Source: Schistocephalus solidus
Taxonomy: Eukaryota > Platyhelminthes > Cestoda > Diphyllobothriidea > Diphyllobothriidae
Reading direction: 5' to 3'
DNA length: 64,000 nt
Assembly (NCBI GenBank): GCA_017591395.1
Contig: WEDG01005181.1
Span: 1-64,000 of the forward strand
Shown: positions 9,721-19,319 of the stretch, in pieces
How positions within the stretch are numbered: position 1 is the first letter of the stretch
How the letters are laid out: each line of letters begins with the position of its first letter
The notes under the pieces: generated by a model
Seen by the model: the letters and a program-made list of their open reading frames with translations, nothing else
What the model was told of the DNA's origin: nothing
The model's database searches: none
Position numbers and translations under genes: made by a program

Positions 9721-10990
9721 GGTTATTAAGTTGGAAGTTATTGTGGTTTGGAGGGTAACTGGCAACTGCACCAGAACAATTGGTACAAGAAACGTCAGTA
9801 ACAAAAGGCTGAGAGGGATATATAAAAGGTGTAGGAATAAAACTTTCCGGTATCGAACCACGATAGAGGTTAAGACGGGGATATGCCTCTTGGTAGTTCA
9901 AACGGAATGACGGGATGTTAGATTGAATAAAGAGACTGGTGTAAGAGGGCAAGCAGCTATAAGGATTAAGTGCTGGAAAGTTGGGTCTTATATATCGGTT
10001 AACATGGGTAGGTTATTTGCCTGTTGAAGAGGCTTGGTTAGTTTCAGAGAAGGCAACATATGGTTAGTTAGAACTGCGCTACCTTGCTTTTCGGTTTGGA
10101 TTGGATTTATGTCCTTCGGACTACTTGCCCTAGGTGGGAAAATTGGGGGTTTAAGATAACCAATGTGGTTATGGGACGAGCTAGTTTGTGGAGGGTTAAA
10201 TAAGCTGGCTTTAAATTGAAATTATAGCGGCTTTTGTATTTGAAGTACGCTATTTATGGGATGTGGCCCGGGAAATGTCATGGAGATGCCTGGAGAACGG
10301 CGTTTAAGAGGGAAAGCTGTCAGTCTAAGTGCTTAAGATGGGTTAGGTGGTTAAAATGCCTTAGACAGGGTTGCAGAAGTTACAGGTTGGCTGAAAGCAC
10401 TGGAAATTTCATTAATCGGCCGTAAGGGAAAACGAAGTAGAGGGTGGAGAGTAAGAGCTAACCGAACTGGACATCTGAGGAGATGAATTATCCAGTGCAT
10501 TGAGGTTAGTGGAAATACAACCAGACTTGTGAATATTAGGTTGAGAAGTTGATGATAGGAAGGACCCATTTCTTCGCTCCATTGGTGTAAGATCTCGACA
10601 AAGGAAACATTTTGTCCTTTCCCAAAAGCGAGAAGTGTGACCTCGTTGAGCAAAGATTGAGTCCACCTCAATTGTTGAAAACAATTGAACCAAGATAGGA
10701 AGATACTTGCTATGCGAAGAGAGGCGTTTTGTTTCCACTATTTTGTAGTTGAAACCACACGAGTACAAAAAGTCCATAGCAACGTCAACTGGGTGTCTGT
10801 GTATATGAGCATTTTTTAGGATAAAATTATGGTTACGTTTCTGTCTATCGAAAGCCTTGCTGGCGACCAAGTGAACAAGCGAATCGAGACGTTTTCAATC
10901 GTGATAGAGAACAACAGGTATGTTACCATTGAAAAAGTTGCCGAGTATAGATAAAAAAGATCCAAACTTCATCAGGAAGTCATTGCAGTT
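9698..10990 (-). pseudogene. LINE-C2 ORF1 with Pro-rich C-terminus
   Basis: From the 5' side: NDFLMKFGSFLSILGNL (about 10990-10930), then the open stretch 10412-10870 with KAFDRQKRNHNFILKN, DVAMDFLYSCGFNYKIVE, LPILVQLFSTIEVDSIFAQR and FLCRDLTPMERRNGSFL. A Ser/Pro-rich region follows with frame changes, ending in the open stretch 9698-9952 (IPTPFIYPSQPFV), which overlaps the start of EN. This is the clearest readable copy of the ORF1 domain shared by B and C. I do not recognise the fold. Its context implies an RNA-binding or RNP role. Confidence 0.55.
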
Positions 10991-11190
10991 CTGTAAAGCA
11001 GACAGTTCTAGGTGTTTATCTTTAACTATGGCTTGCATATTTTAGTCAATGTTGAGATTAATAGGCGTTATCAAGTAACGCTTGGGGTCCGAGGCAGGTA
11101 TTTTACGACGAATTGAGGTTGTTGGTTTCATCCTTAGTCTAAAAATATGAGTGCAATCTACGCAGGATACACAGGGTAAAACAATTACGC

Positions 11191-11569
11191 TGCTATTGCT
11201 TTTAAACTGGTTGATATGTTGACAATAAAAATGCTTTCTGCAAATAAATTATTGTTATTAAGGGTTAGAATGCAATCCAGTTAATGCCAAATTTGATAAC
11301 AGTTATATCAGGACAACTGCAATAGTGCCTATTCCAAAGGCCGTCCTGACTTCAGTCTTAACTTCTGTCATCCATCCCAGCAGTTCTAAAGAGCCTTTTC
11401 TTGAAAGCAAAAAGAAACAATTCGTGGCAAGATAGGATTGGGAAACACCATAACAGGATTAAAAAGTCAAAAAACTCTCATTAATTCCTCAGATCACTCA
11501 GTAGAAAATATGGTTGGTAGTGTATTAAAGGACGCTTTTGACCGAGAACATTGCGTGATTACCCGAAAT
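11191..11569. other. unassigned A/T-rich stretch between C2 and D3
   Basis: No reading frame, hairpin or repeat that I recognise. It may contain the 5' part of D3 (ORF1 N-terminus or 5' UTR), because D3 coding text becomes readable right after it. I found no second copy in the window by eye. Confidence 0.3.
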
Positions 11570-12439
11570 TAACCGTTCGCACAGCCTTTGGGATCATTAA
11601 AAAGGATAGGGAACAGTCAGAAACTGTGAGACCATGACCAATCGAAATTGTCTCGGGCAACCGTGAATTAGTGATAGAATAGAAGAGAAGACTTGCAGCT
11701 GGAGAGAATAGTCTGGTTATTTTCAGGGGAGGCATGATACAGAGAAACGAAGCATTGTTCAGGAACCACCCAATGCTAAGGATGGCAGCGGCAAAGTACG
11801 ATTGGCAAACTCGAGACATACGGAATTTGGCGTTGCCGAGTGGTCCCAACTTAAATTATGTATACCAACGCCCAAAGTCTGTTTCCGAAGCTCAACAAAC
11901 AGAGACTACAGCAAGCCGTTCTGTCTCCTGATGTTATAGCAATCACAAAAACATGGCTGTCACAGAACATCAGTGATTGCGAAGTAGTATTATTCGAGTA
12001 CCAGTTGTTCAGGAGAGACCGCAACCATCACCAGAGTGCATGAGTTGCGATGCATGTAATGAGCAACTTCACTGTGTGTGAAAGGACAGAGAACATTACC
12101 AATGGTATCAAGACTACTTGGCTGACTATAAAGACACGGGGATCGCAGTCCCTTGAATCCATGACTCTCTACCAACCACCGTGGACGGAAACCAACGCTG
12201 ATACTTGTTTGCTGGAGAAAATGAAGGAGATTGGCAGTCAACCTGATGTTTTTCTCATGGATGACTTCAATGCACCCAGAATTCTATGGAACGCTCTGCA
12301 GGCGCAGGGTTCCAAGTACGTCTTCTATTACCGTCTGCTAAAGAAAACTCTTGAAGCTCTTCTAACACAAAATATAGTTATTCCAACGAGAGCACGTGGA
12401 GCAAAACATGATAGTTGTTTAGATCTCGTCTTCACTTAA
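11570..12439 (+). pseudogene. D3 ORF1p-like tail and APE endonuclease remnant
   Basis: The ORF1-like part (11570-11857) reads EIVSGNRELVIE, NEALFRNHPMLRMAAAKYDW, resembling the end of the RRM-like ORF1 in D1. EN follows directly: MYTNAQSLFPKLNKQRLQQ, DVIAITKTWLS (TETW changed to TKTW, catalytic Glu lost), YQLFRRDR, DVFLMDDFNAP (GDFN changed to DDFN) and SCLDLVFT. The run from ORF1-like text into EN suggests that the two were close or fused in the parent. Multiple stops; inactive. Confidence 0.65.
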
Positions 12440-12600
12440 GATCCTGAGAGTATATATGAGGTATACTGCCTACCTCCACTTAGTCGAAGTTATCATGCGG
12501 TACTTTCACGGGAGTATAGTTTATATTCTGTATAACCTGCAATAAATGAAACCATGTTCAATCTATGGCGAGGAGACATTTGAAAATGAGAGTTGGCGAA
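11570..12600 (+). mobile_element. LINE-D-type copy D3, first part
   Basis: Reads ORF1 C-terminus, EN and the start of the EN-RT linker (MFNLWRGD near 12555) on the plus strand, then is interrupted at about 12600 by A4 inserted on the minus strand. It resumes at about 13643. Its sequence differs from D1 and D2, so it is a separate subfamily. All frames are interrupted. Confidence 0.65.
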
Positions 12601-13620
12601 TCACGAATTATTATTATTATTTTATTTATTGCCAGTTTACAGGCAAGGTCAAAAGGGATATATACAGTAAGGGGTCCAGCTGACAGTGAAAAAAACTCCT
12701 GATCGTTCTTTAAGGTATTTTCAGGAGAAAAAAACTGCAGCTTGTTGAACAGATTAAAGTTTAGGACAGGGAAGTGTTGACACAGGTGCACAGTGTAGTA
12801 CTTCTCCTTTCGGTGTTGTGGATCTGGTCTTCTGTACTAGCAGCAAGTATGCCGGCGAGCGGCTGCTAGCTGTAGACTGAGGAATAACCCGATTACGGAC
12901 TGCAGAGCCAGCAATATTGCCTTCAGCATGAAGTCCGGCATAGGATTCAGAGTCCGTGGACGCCATCAGAACGGAAAAGAGCTTCCAGAGAATCAGCACC
13001 CAAAATTCGCGGAAGGTGTCCTGAATGTAGAAAACTAGTGACAGCTCTCGTAAACAAAGGATAGTTTTGCTGAATTTTAATACTTCTGGGTAGTTTATTC
13101 CAGATTGCTATAGCATTTACCGAAAAAAACTGACGGTATTTAACGGTGCGTGCCAAAGGAAGAAATAAGAATACATCTCTATGATTGGTGCGCCGACAGT
13201 GGTCGAGCTGCCTCAGGGATGTAAGGGGTTAAAGGTAAAACCGTTTAAAAGCTTGAACAGTAAAAAAATAGTCCCTTCTGTAATCTACGAAGCCACAACG
13301 GGTCGAGGCTTGTAAGCTCACAGCGTTGTTGGTAGGACAAGTTTCTGTGCTCTGAAGTAATAACTCTTTTTAGTAAAGAAGTGCTGGACTGATTCTATCT
13401 TCCTCCGTTCACTCGCGTGCAGAAGGCTAAATAGAAACGAGCAGTATTCCAGACTAGGTCTGACATACATTTTATAAAGGCTGGTCCTAATATTGAGGGT
13501 TTTAAAATTTCTGAGAATAAACCCAGTGGTTTGGCGTGCTTTAGAGACAATCAGGGCGCAATGCTCTGACAGATTAAGACTACTAGAATATGATATGCCC
13601 AGATCCGTTATAAACCCGGG
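12601..13620 (-). mobile_element. LINE-A copy A4, 5' truncated, nested in D3
   Basis: The minus strand runs from mid RT C-terminal domain (PGFITDLGISYSSSLNL, about 13615) to a 3' tail of TTA/TTTA repeats at 12603-12630. It sits between two halves of D3. The 3' UTR has the family A hairpin. The copy is about 1.0 kb and 5'-truncated, the usual outcome of target-primed reverse transcription. Confidence 0.75.
12683..12739 (-). other. U-rich internal-loop hairpin, LINE-A4 3' UTR
   Basis: In the sense (minus) direction: GCAG, U7 (12734-12728), CUCCUGA, then UCAGGAG, U7 (12695-12689), CACUG. The upper stem is 7 perfect pairs and the loop side is short (about 20 nt). The lower stem is weakened because CTGC has become CTGT. 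It lies about 60 nt before the element tail. Confidence 0.55.
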
Positions 13621-13650
13621 CTCGGATCGTTTCTTCTCCGAGCACGTCAC
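12947..13650 (-). pseudogene. LINE-A4 RT C-terminal domain fragments
   Basis: Two open stretches. 13318-13650: LGISYSSSLNLSEHCALIVS, FILRNFKTLNIRTSLYKMYV, PSLEYCSFLFSLL. 12947-13156: MARTVKYRQFFSVNAIAIWN, KLPRSIKIQQNYPLF. They match A1 (46204-46821, 45812-46051) and A2 (31260-31469). No catalytic motif is included. About 160 bp between the stretches is out of frame. Confidence 0.7.
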
Positions 13651-13870
13651 TAAGGATTGGAATTTATTTAAGGAGAGGTTGTTGAATCTAGAAGAATGCC
13701 ACTGGCTGTCATCAAAACTTAGGAGAAATAAACAAGAAAGGAAGGATTTTGAAGAAATTTTGCTGATCCAATGAAAATGTAGCCTTGCGAGTATACAAAA
13801 TTCAAAGAAACAAGGTTAAAGGTTGGTCTCCATAAGATTATGAGATAACGAGAAGCATTTGCTCTGACGA
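13643..13870 (+). mobile_element. LINE-D-type copy D3, continuation after A4
   Basis: The plus strand reads HVTKDWNLFKERLLNLEECH and NKQERKDFEEILL, matching the linker expected downstream of the EN at 11858-12439. An inverted repeat (CTCGGA...TCCGAG, 13621-13642) marks the junction with A4. The rest of D3 (RT) is absent, replaced by B3 from about 13885. Confidence 0.55.
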
Positions 13871-13884
13871 GCAGTTAATAATCT

Positions 13885-13925
13885 CAAATTGCTCTACAGC
13901 TAAATTTATTTATTAATTTAGAAGT
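13885..13925 (+). repeat. 41-bp direct repeat flanking LINE-B3, left copy
   Basis: Matches 15855-15895 at about 38 of 41 positions (both read CAAATTGCTCTxCAGCTAAA at the start). Candidate target-site duplication of B3. The last part overlaps the B tail motif ACTTCTAAATT, so the true duplication may be nearer 30 bp. Confidence 0.5.
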
Positions 13926-15810
13926 AACATTTGGTTAGCACCGGCAGAGCACTGTCTAAACAAACTTTAGTAACAAAATAAAGTTATGACAATGTGTGCA
14001 GATAAAATGTACAAATACTTAATAATGTAGACAGAACTTGTCCTGCTAGGTCAACAGTAAGCGAAGTTTTGAAATTAATGGTGAACTAGAAAAAATAGGC
14101 AGTGAAAAAAACGCCTACCTTAAAAATGGAGGCAAAGTTCAATAGGCCTTCATTTTTGAATAGAAGGTAAGAAAAAAACTGCTTCGGAAGATAAGGTCAG
14201 GTGGCAGAGTAGGGTAATACTGCAGTATCATTTAAGAATGAGATAATGAAACATCGAGATGATGCGTTCTTGATCACTTAGGCGGATGAAACTATCACTA
14301 AAATGCGTCAATGAACTTAAGTCCTCAGCATCTTAGGATCCAGAATTGAATTCTGATGATGGTTAGTATCCTAAGAAACGGTAGCATTTTAGACTGTGGA
14401 CCACCGAATGTGTACGTCCGAATGACTTAATCGTTTGGATGACTGGTGATATAAGGAGACATCATGGTACATGGGCGCCTCGAAGTAGCGAAAATATAGT
14501 TTCACGAGGGTCACTTAAATTCCCGATGGTCCTTTCTCCGAGTCATGGGGAAAGGTACTGGGAAAAGATGAGGAAAATAAAAGGTTAATAGAATCAGTGT
14601 TAAGATAAATGTGCAGTCTTCAATTGAATGCAGATAGACTAGGTAACGACCTTATTTCAATTGGCAAGTTATTCCAAAAAAACTATACCTAGAAGCAAAG
14701 AACAGAGAGCGTTAATGCGTGGAGGATGCAGGGAGAGGTATAATTAGTGCAGAATTTCTTAGGTTATAAGGAAAACTAACGGAGGTAATGACAGAAAGCT
14801 TGGGGAGAGTTGAGCTATTATTAAGTCGGAAAAGGGAACAAAAGTCTGCTTACAGTCTCCTGATCCAAAGAAATTTTAGCTTCGTTAGCTGGCATCTTGT
14901 TGAGTAGGAAGTCCTTGAAAGAGTCGGAAACAGAATTTTATTTGTGAAAAGTTTTATACATTTCAATTTTTGAACGGCTAGATTCGTTCATTCAACCGAA
15001 GGAAGGACAGCAAAATTCAAGAATGGGAAGTACAAACATACGATAAAGTCTTAATTTAATTTCAGGAAGGTAGAAATTATAAGAAATAAAGCCGCAAATC
15101 TGAGCAGCTTTGGCCGTAATTCTATCGGCATGAGGGGAAAGATCTATTTTATTGGTGCTTGATGGAGGAACATTCAATCATAGGGAAACGTTCAAAAATA
15201 AGAGTTTGCGGCAGCCTGACAGGCCCAAAACTCATGAAGCGGCACTAAGTAGGTGAGAACTCCATTAGTCATGTGGAGCTCCAGGCCAAAAGAGCCTTTA
15301 AATCTGAATGAATTTGTTGTAGGCGTAGTTCGGTCGTACAGTTAGAGAAGGAATTAACGCATTTTAGGTCATCAGCATAAATAAAAGATTGAGAATGTTT
15401 AACTATCGATGAAATATCATTTGTATACAGTAAGAACAACAGAGGACCTGATACGGTACCTTAAATGACACCACTAACAATCGGGGTAGCACTTGAGTAT
15501 GAGGAACTTTTGTTTTCGATCATTTATGTATGATCTAATAAAGTCAGTAAGGGGACTATGAAATCCTATAGCTTCTAGTTCAGCTAGAAGGCGTCTATGA
15601 GGCACTTATCGAATGCCTTAATTAGGTCAAAATAGATAACTACTACATATAGATGATCATTACGAAGAGAGGTTTGTAGATTTAGAAAAAACATGTGGCA
15701 GGTTTCACAAGAGCGGTCCGGTAAAAAGCCATGTTGGGAAAAGTTGATAATTTGATTGCTTATGCAAAAATCCATGATTTGTTTTGCAATTAGTTTTTCG
15801 AAGAGTTTAG
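13913..15810 (-). mobile_element. LINE-B copy B3, 5' truncated
   Basis: The minus strand runs from RT fingers (SKQ..AKLFEKLIAKQIMDF, about 15800) to the B 3' end at about 13915. RT motif text is broken: open stretch 15584-15826 covers AKLFEKLIAKQI, QHGFLPDRSCETCHM and YFDLIKAFDK; later motifs QGTVSGPLLF-like and FIYADDLKC (about 15365-15390) are in other frames; 14992-15177 gives RMFVLPILEFCCPSFG. It is bounded by a long imperfect direct repeat. Confidence 0.75.
14099..14182 (-). other. U-rich internal-loop hairpin, LINE-B3 3' UTR
   Basis: Sense strand: GCAG, U7 (14178-14172), CUUACC, a long A/U stem, GGUAGGCG, U7 (14111-14105), CACUGC. Two upper-stem pairs are lost relative to B1 (CUCCUACC became CUUACC; GGUAGGAG became GGUAGGCG) while both U7 runs are intact. 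Confidence 0.5.
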
Positions 15811-15854
15811 CATGCCGTATGTACATCTAGAAGTCAAGCCAATCCATTTCAGGC

Positions 15855-15895
15855 CAAATTGCTCTGCAGCTAAATTTTTTTATTAATTAAGAAGT
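15855..15895 (+). repeat. 41-bp direct repeat flanking LINE-B3, right copy
   Basis: Partner of 13885-13925. It is separated from the readable B3 5' end (about 15810) by about 45 bp of unmatched sequence, which would have to be 5'-junction filler if this is a target-site duplication. Confidence 0.5.
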
Positions 15896-15903
15896 TAAAT
15901 TTG

Positions 15904-16373
15904 TTTATGAACATCTTACGCTGACCCGCAATGCACATAGAGATGAAGAATTTAATCATCTGGTTATGTGGTACACCATCTGGTTATGGGCAAGATATAG
16001 CTGGTGGTTAGTGACCTACTAGACTCATAAATACCTATCCTCTGGCTATGCGCAAGGGCTCTCAATTTAATCATTTATATACCCATTATCTAAAAAGCAA
16101 CTTTTTTTCAATTTTTAATACTTATTAAACAATTAATGATAATTTTACATTTTTAAATGTTTTTTGATAGCGTCTTTATTTTTATATATAATTTTATGAT
16201 TGTTTAACAATTTGCGTAAAAACTAACCTGCAAAACTTATATTTTTATCTCATCATTAATGCTCTTAGTAATTCGAATGCTCAACGAGCCGCATGCCTAG
16301 GTTTTGATATAGCTTTATGAAAGGAATGGTACTAGCTGTTTCATACAGCTAGATCAAACATTATTCAACACTA
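15904..16373 (+). repeat. noncoding repeat E1, first part
   Basis: Begins TTTATGAACATCTTACG and matches E2 from 23566, which begins TTTATAAACATCTTACG. The shared 5' boundary in two different contexts suggests a true element start. No ORF. It holds a duplicated phrase (ATCTGGTTATG at about 15958 and 15979) and a small hairpin TAGCTG/CAGCTA near 16332-16352. Interrupted at 16374 by a LINE-D insertion. Confidence 0.65.
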
Positions 16374-17237
16374 GAAGGACCAAGAAGGACCAGTGAGGAG
16401 GATGATTCCTACCAATACATTCTCAATGGGCAGCCCCTTTCAATTGTTGAGGAACAGAAGGACCTCGGTGTTCTAATAAACTCCTCACTTAAACCATCTT
16501 CACAGTGTTTAAAGGCAGCTAAACGCGCTACACAGGCCTTTTTTGCGCTCAGCCGTGGATTTGTGCAGATTAATAAGGAGCTCTTTCGAAAAACCTACGG
16601 GGTTATTGTTCGATCTCACTTGGAATATGCCGTCCAGGCCTGGCGTCCATGGTTTAAGAAGGATTATCTACAGCTGGAACGAGTGCAGGCGAGGGCTACG
16701 AAGATGGTCAAGAATCTTAGCCATCTGCCTTACGAAGCCAGCCTGGTTGAACTTGATTTGTTTCCTCTAAATTACAGGCAACTACGCGGTGACCTCATCA
16801 AAACCTACCGGATTGTCAGAGGCCGCGATTGTGCGTTAGAATTTGCTGACTTCTTCGAATTGGATGGGACGGAACATCTGCGGGGTCATCCCTTTAAACT
16901 GCAGAGGAAGTTTGTCCACACGGAAGTCCGTCGGAACGCCTTTTCGCAGAGAGTCGTTGGAGCATGGAACGGACTCCCTGACGAGGTGGTCCTTTCAGAA
17001 ACTGTTGACACATTTAAATTCAAACTAGATACTCATTTTCTGAGAAACTATTGTCAATATAATGAAGATTGTGTAAACAGTGGCAGGTTGCGCCTGGCCC
17101 ACACATATCGATGACCCTACATTTTCATTTGTCAGATATATCACTGTAAACGTTTGTACTATTGACATTTTTGCATGTGAATAGGGAGCTCAAAGGCGAA
17201 AACCTACTTCCCTCAATAAAGTGACTTAAAGTGACTA
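16374..17237 (+). mobile_element. LINE-D insertion inside E1 (5' truncated, young-looking)
   Basis: About 860 bp from RT C-terminal domain to the tail repeats CAATAAAGTGACTTAAAGTG. E2 has the uninterrupted site (CAACACTATGTTATA), so both ends are exact. ACTA at 16370-16373 and 17234-17237 is a possible 4-bp target duplication. It is almost identical to D5 (32281-33145). Confidence 0.85.
16563..17114 (+). CDS. LINE-D RT C-terminal domain, intact 183-codon frame (truncated insertion)
   Basis: Open frame with NKELFRKTYGVIVRSHLEYA, QLERVQARATKMVKNLSHLP, LDLFPLNYRQLRGDLIKTYR, ALEFADFFELDG, HLRGHPFKLQRKFV and RVVGAWNGLPDEVVL. It is the natural C-terminus of the LINE-D polymerase, ending in its true stop at 17112-17114 shortly before the 3' UTR. 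It differs from the copy at 32473-33024 at only a few residues (for example Trp/Arg, Tyr/Asn, Lys/Gln). There is no catalytic palm and no promoter, so it is unlikely to be a functional protein. Confidence 0.75.
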   Translation: MQINKELFRKTYGVIVRSHLEYAVQAWRPWFKKDYLQLERVQARATKMVKNLSHLPYEASLVELDLFPLNYRQLRGDLIKTYRIVRGRDCALEFADFFELDGTEHLRGHPFKLQRKFVHTEVRRNAFSQRVVGAWNGLPDEVVLSETVDTFKFKLDTHFLRNYCQYNEDCVNSGRLRLAHTYR

Positions 17238-17757
17238 TGTTATATAATACAAATATAAAGACTGTAGGACTGCATTGAAAGTTTCTTACCGTTGAACTCT
17301 TCCTGCTCCTAATCTTTTTCACCTTTTTTAGTAATCAGTCAACTAAGTCTAATTATTCGGCAGACACCACACCAGGAATCGACTGCGCTCGCATCTGATT
17401 GGAAGTACTTATCCCTTCGAATTGACCGCAGACGTTTCTACCTCTGTCGAATGAATACTCTCTAACGTCAATAACAGACTTGCCTTGACTCGAACCATTC
17501 TTACCTGATACATGCATCCCCATTGTGTAAAACTGTTTTAACTTTAAATTTTGCTATTTCTGAACTTTGGAAAACAGGTTTTTTTTACTTAAAACAAACT
17601 CTTTATTTCGAACACTGCTTTTTAAGCAAACAAACAAACCAAATCAAAAGTGGTTAATGAACAGAGGAGTTTGTTTTAGGTTTTTTCCTGTGTTCGAAGG
17701 ATTTGACGGTGCCTAAGCAGTGCCAAATCAATAAAACTATTATTATTATTATTATTT
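17238..17757 (+). repeat. noncoding repeat E1, second part with (TAT)n tail
   Basis: Continues E2-like sequence (compare 24070-24585) and ends GCAGTGCCAAATCAATAAAAC followed by TAT/TTA repeats (17740-17757). A polyadenylation-like AATAAA directly precedes the microsatellite tail, as in LINE 3' ends. Without the D insertion E1 is about 990 bp. It is probably a nonautonomous retroelement mobilised by a LINE, or a LINE 3' UTR truncated at a fixed point. Confidence 0.65.
17570..17695 (+). other. U-rich internal-loop hairpin, repeat E1
   Basis: Lower stem GAAAACAGG 17570-17578 with CCTGTGTTC 17687-17695 (8 of 9 pairs); loop strands T8 (17579-17586) plus ACTT and AGG plus T6 (17681-17686); upper stem AAAACAAACTC 17591-17601 with GAGTTTGTTTT 17667-17677 (11 perfect pairs). 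The apical region contains an A-rich run of AAAC repeats. The stem sequence is unrelated to that of A, B and C. It ends about 45 nt before the tail. Confidence 0.6.
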
Positions 17758-18206
17758 GTAAAAAATTCTCCTCATATGCCCTAAAGACGCGACTATATAA
17801 AATGTACGTTTTACCTCTCCTGGATTACTGCTCAGTTTTCTTTGGCATAATGCCATCACATGGCCGAAAGAAACTAGAAGCCACTCAAAGATGCTTTAGC
17901 AGATCCTTATCCAAATGTGATGGCATTCAAGGCTAATACATGGAACTTTACAATAGATATGGTCTTCAACCCGTCTGGATCAGAAGACTCAAAAATGGTC
18001 TAACGTTTCTATTCAAAATCACACACGACCAAGATATTCTCAGAATGAATATACTGACAAATCAAAACGGCCCCCAAGATACTACAAATTATGAAAATAT
18101 AATAAAAATTCCTAAATTAAAAAAGGCCCAACGATCCAACTTCTAATACATAAGATACTCGACAATATGGAATGCCCTACCAAGTTCTATCAGAAATAGT
18201 CGAACC
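17758..18206 (+). pseudogene. RT C-terminal fragment of an A-related LINE, cut by the gypsy LTR
   Basis: The plus strand reads LKTRLYKMYVLPLLDYCSVF, GRKKLEATQRCFSRSL (17760-17936), then LQPVWIRRLKNGLTFLFKI (17940-18146) and IWNALPSSIRNS up to 18206. It resembles family A (YKMYVRPGLEYCSF) but is clearly diverged. One TAA near 17937 and frame changes. The LTR begins exactly where it ends. The continuation is not found beyond the gypsy element. Confidence 0.65.
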
Positions 18207-18688
18207 TGTAGTGTAGACGAGGGTCGAAACTGCTAAGAACCGAGGTTTACAAAATAAATTAACGCTAAGTGTCTAAACTACAAACGACAAAAGGAGGGCA
18301 AAAATTTCAGAGGATTGTTAGAATGCAGACTCACGAAAAACGCAGCTTCTAGATAGCGAGTGTTGTTGAGGATTGTAATGAACTCCGAGCTAGATCCAGA
18401 AAGCTATGCATCAAGGATGAAGAGCAGAGTCAGGGGTTCAATTGAGACGGCGATCAGTAGAATGCAATCGAGAAATGAAGATCAATCGTTGCAATTGACT
18501 GCAAGTAATTGAGAGAGATCAGTACAATCAAGATTACAGCGGTGACATGCAGCAGCGAAAACAGAAGACGTGCAACATGCCGGTTGAAACTGGCTGTTGT
18601 GTTTTTTTAGCACATTAAAACAAGGGATCATAAAGATTCAGGTGAACAAGAAAGATAGAAAGATGTAAATTGTACAAATACCTACACA
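18207..18688 (-). repeat. 3' LTR of the gypsy element
   Basis: Plus strand begins TGTAGTGTAG and ends CCTACACA, so on the coding strand it runs TGTGTAGG ... CACTACA with TG/CA ends and an imperfect terminal inverted repeat. It differs from the right LTR by roughly two dozen substitutions by eye and lacks a 9-bp segment (GGGAATTGT) present there near 22977-22985. Confidence 0.8.
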
Positions 18689-18701
18689 AATCCCCCACCA
18701 G
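18689..18701 (-). promoter_or_regulatory. polypurine tract of the gypsy element
   Basis: Coding-strand CTGGTGGGGGATT directly abuts the 3' LTR start TGTGTAGG, the expected place for the plus-strand primer in reverse transcription. The matching tract outside the right LTR (23404-23416) is mutated. Confidence 0.6.
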
Positions 18702-18746
18702 AGCGTTTGTTGTACACAAAAAAATGACGAAAAACAGGCAAAAAAA

Positions 18747-19319
18747 TTATACGCCAAAGTCCTTAAGATTGGTAGGAAAATGGATATATCTACCAGAACG
18801 AGAGGAAATGCGTTGTGGTGAAGAAGAAGTAGCAAAACGTGTGGGTGGGGTGGTCGAGTGTGAAGGTTGAGTGGAAGGGACCGGCATAGGTGGAATGGGT
18901 GGTGACGGTGCGGAGTAATTGGATGGAGCAACGGGCGATGGGACGCACTCAAGAAAAGCTGGCTTGAGTCTGTCGACGGAGACTGTGTCAGTCTTGTCAG
19001 CCTTTTGTATGACGTAATACTTGTCCATCCGTTGAAGCACCTAGTATGGGCTATCATAAGGGAAACAAAGAGGCTTGTGAACAGCGTCGGGCCGGACGAA
19101 GACGAATGGAGCAGATTTAAGGTCGTCTTGCCCAAAAACGCGTTTGGATGTCAGGCGAGTTGGACGAAATTGAGCCATGCGCTGTTTCAATTGTTGAACG
19201 AAAGCATTTGACAAGCTAGTGTCTACGGTGAGAGGCTGCACGAATTCGCCGGGAAGGTGGAGAGGTGTACCGTATACAAGTTCTGCCGTAGTACATTGAA
19301 TGTCCTCTTTGACAGCTGA
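18747..19319 (-). pseudogene. gypsy integrase C-terminal region and pol tail
   Basis: Continues the pol frame after a TGA at 19320-19322. 19041-19319 includes AELVYGTPLHLPGEF and QQLKQRMAQFRPT, the region downstream of the integrase core. A TAG at 19041-19043 then interrupts VLQRMDKYYVIQ and DTVSVDRLKPAFLE (18960-19040), which resemble the chromodomain-less GPY/F-like tail of gypsy integrases. A Pro/Ser-rich end follows, finishing KDFGV with stop at 18747-18749, 46 nt before the polypurine tract. Confidence 0.75.

Larger units (their letters stand above)
8866..11190 (-). mobile_element. LINE-C copy C2, 5' half
   Basis: The minus strand runs from 5' sequence (11190) through ORF1, a Pro-rich region and EN to the EN-RT linker (MSLINNLFDSLGWQHLSSMN, about 8880-8960). 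RT and 3' UTR are missing: it is cut where D2 ends. The 5' half is colinear with C8 (42440-45310), except that C8 holds an A6 insertion at a point corresponding to about 10550 here. C2 is therefore the empty-site reference for that insertion. Confidence 0.75.

Noticed and set aside
11559..11849. 96-codon minus-strand ORF
   Set aside because: The opposite strand reads ORF1-like text that continues into EN, so this is a shadow.
16332..16352. TAGCTG/CAGCTA hairpin in repeat E as a ribozyme or terminator
   Set aside because: Only 6-8 bp with a short loop; no conserved ribozyme core, and a eukaryotic context makes a terminator unlikely.
18638..19135. 165-codon minus-strand frame over the end of gypsy pol
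   Set aside because: It is an alternative frame of the pol C-terminus; the adjacent frame carries the recognisable integrase-tail text.
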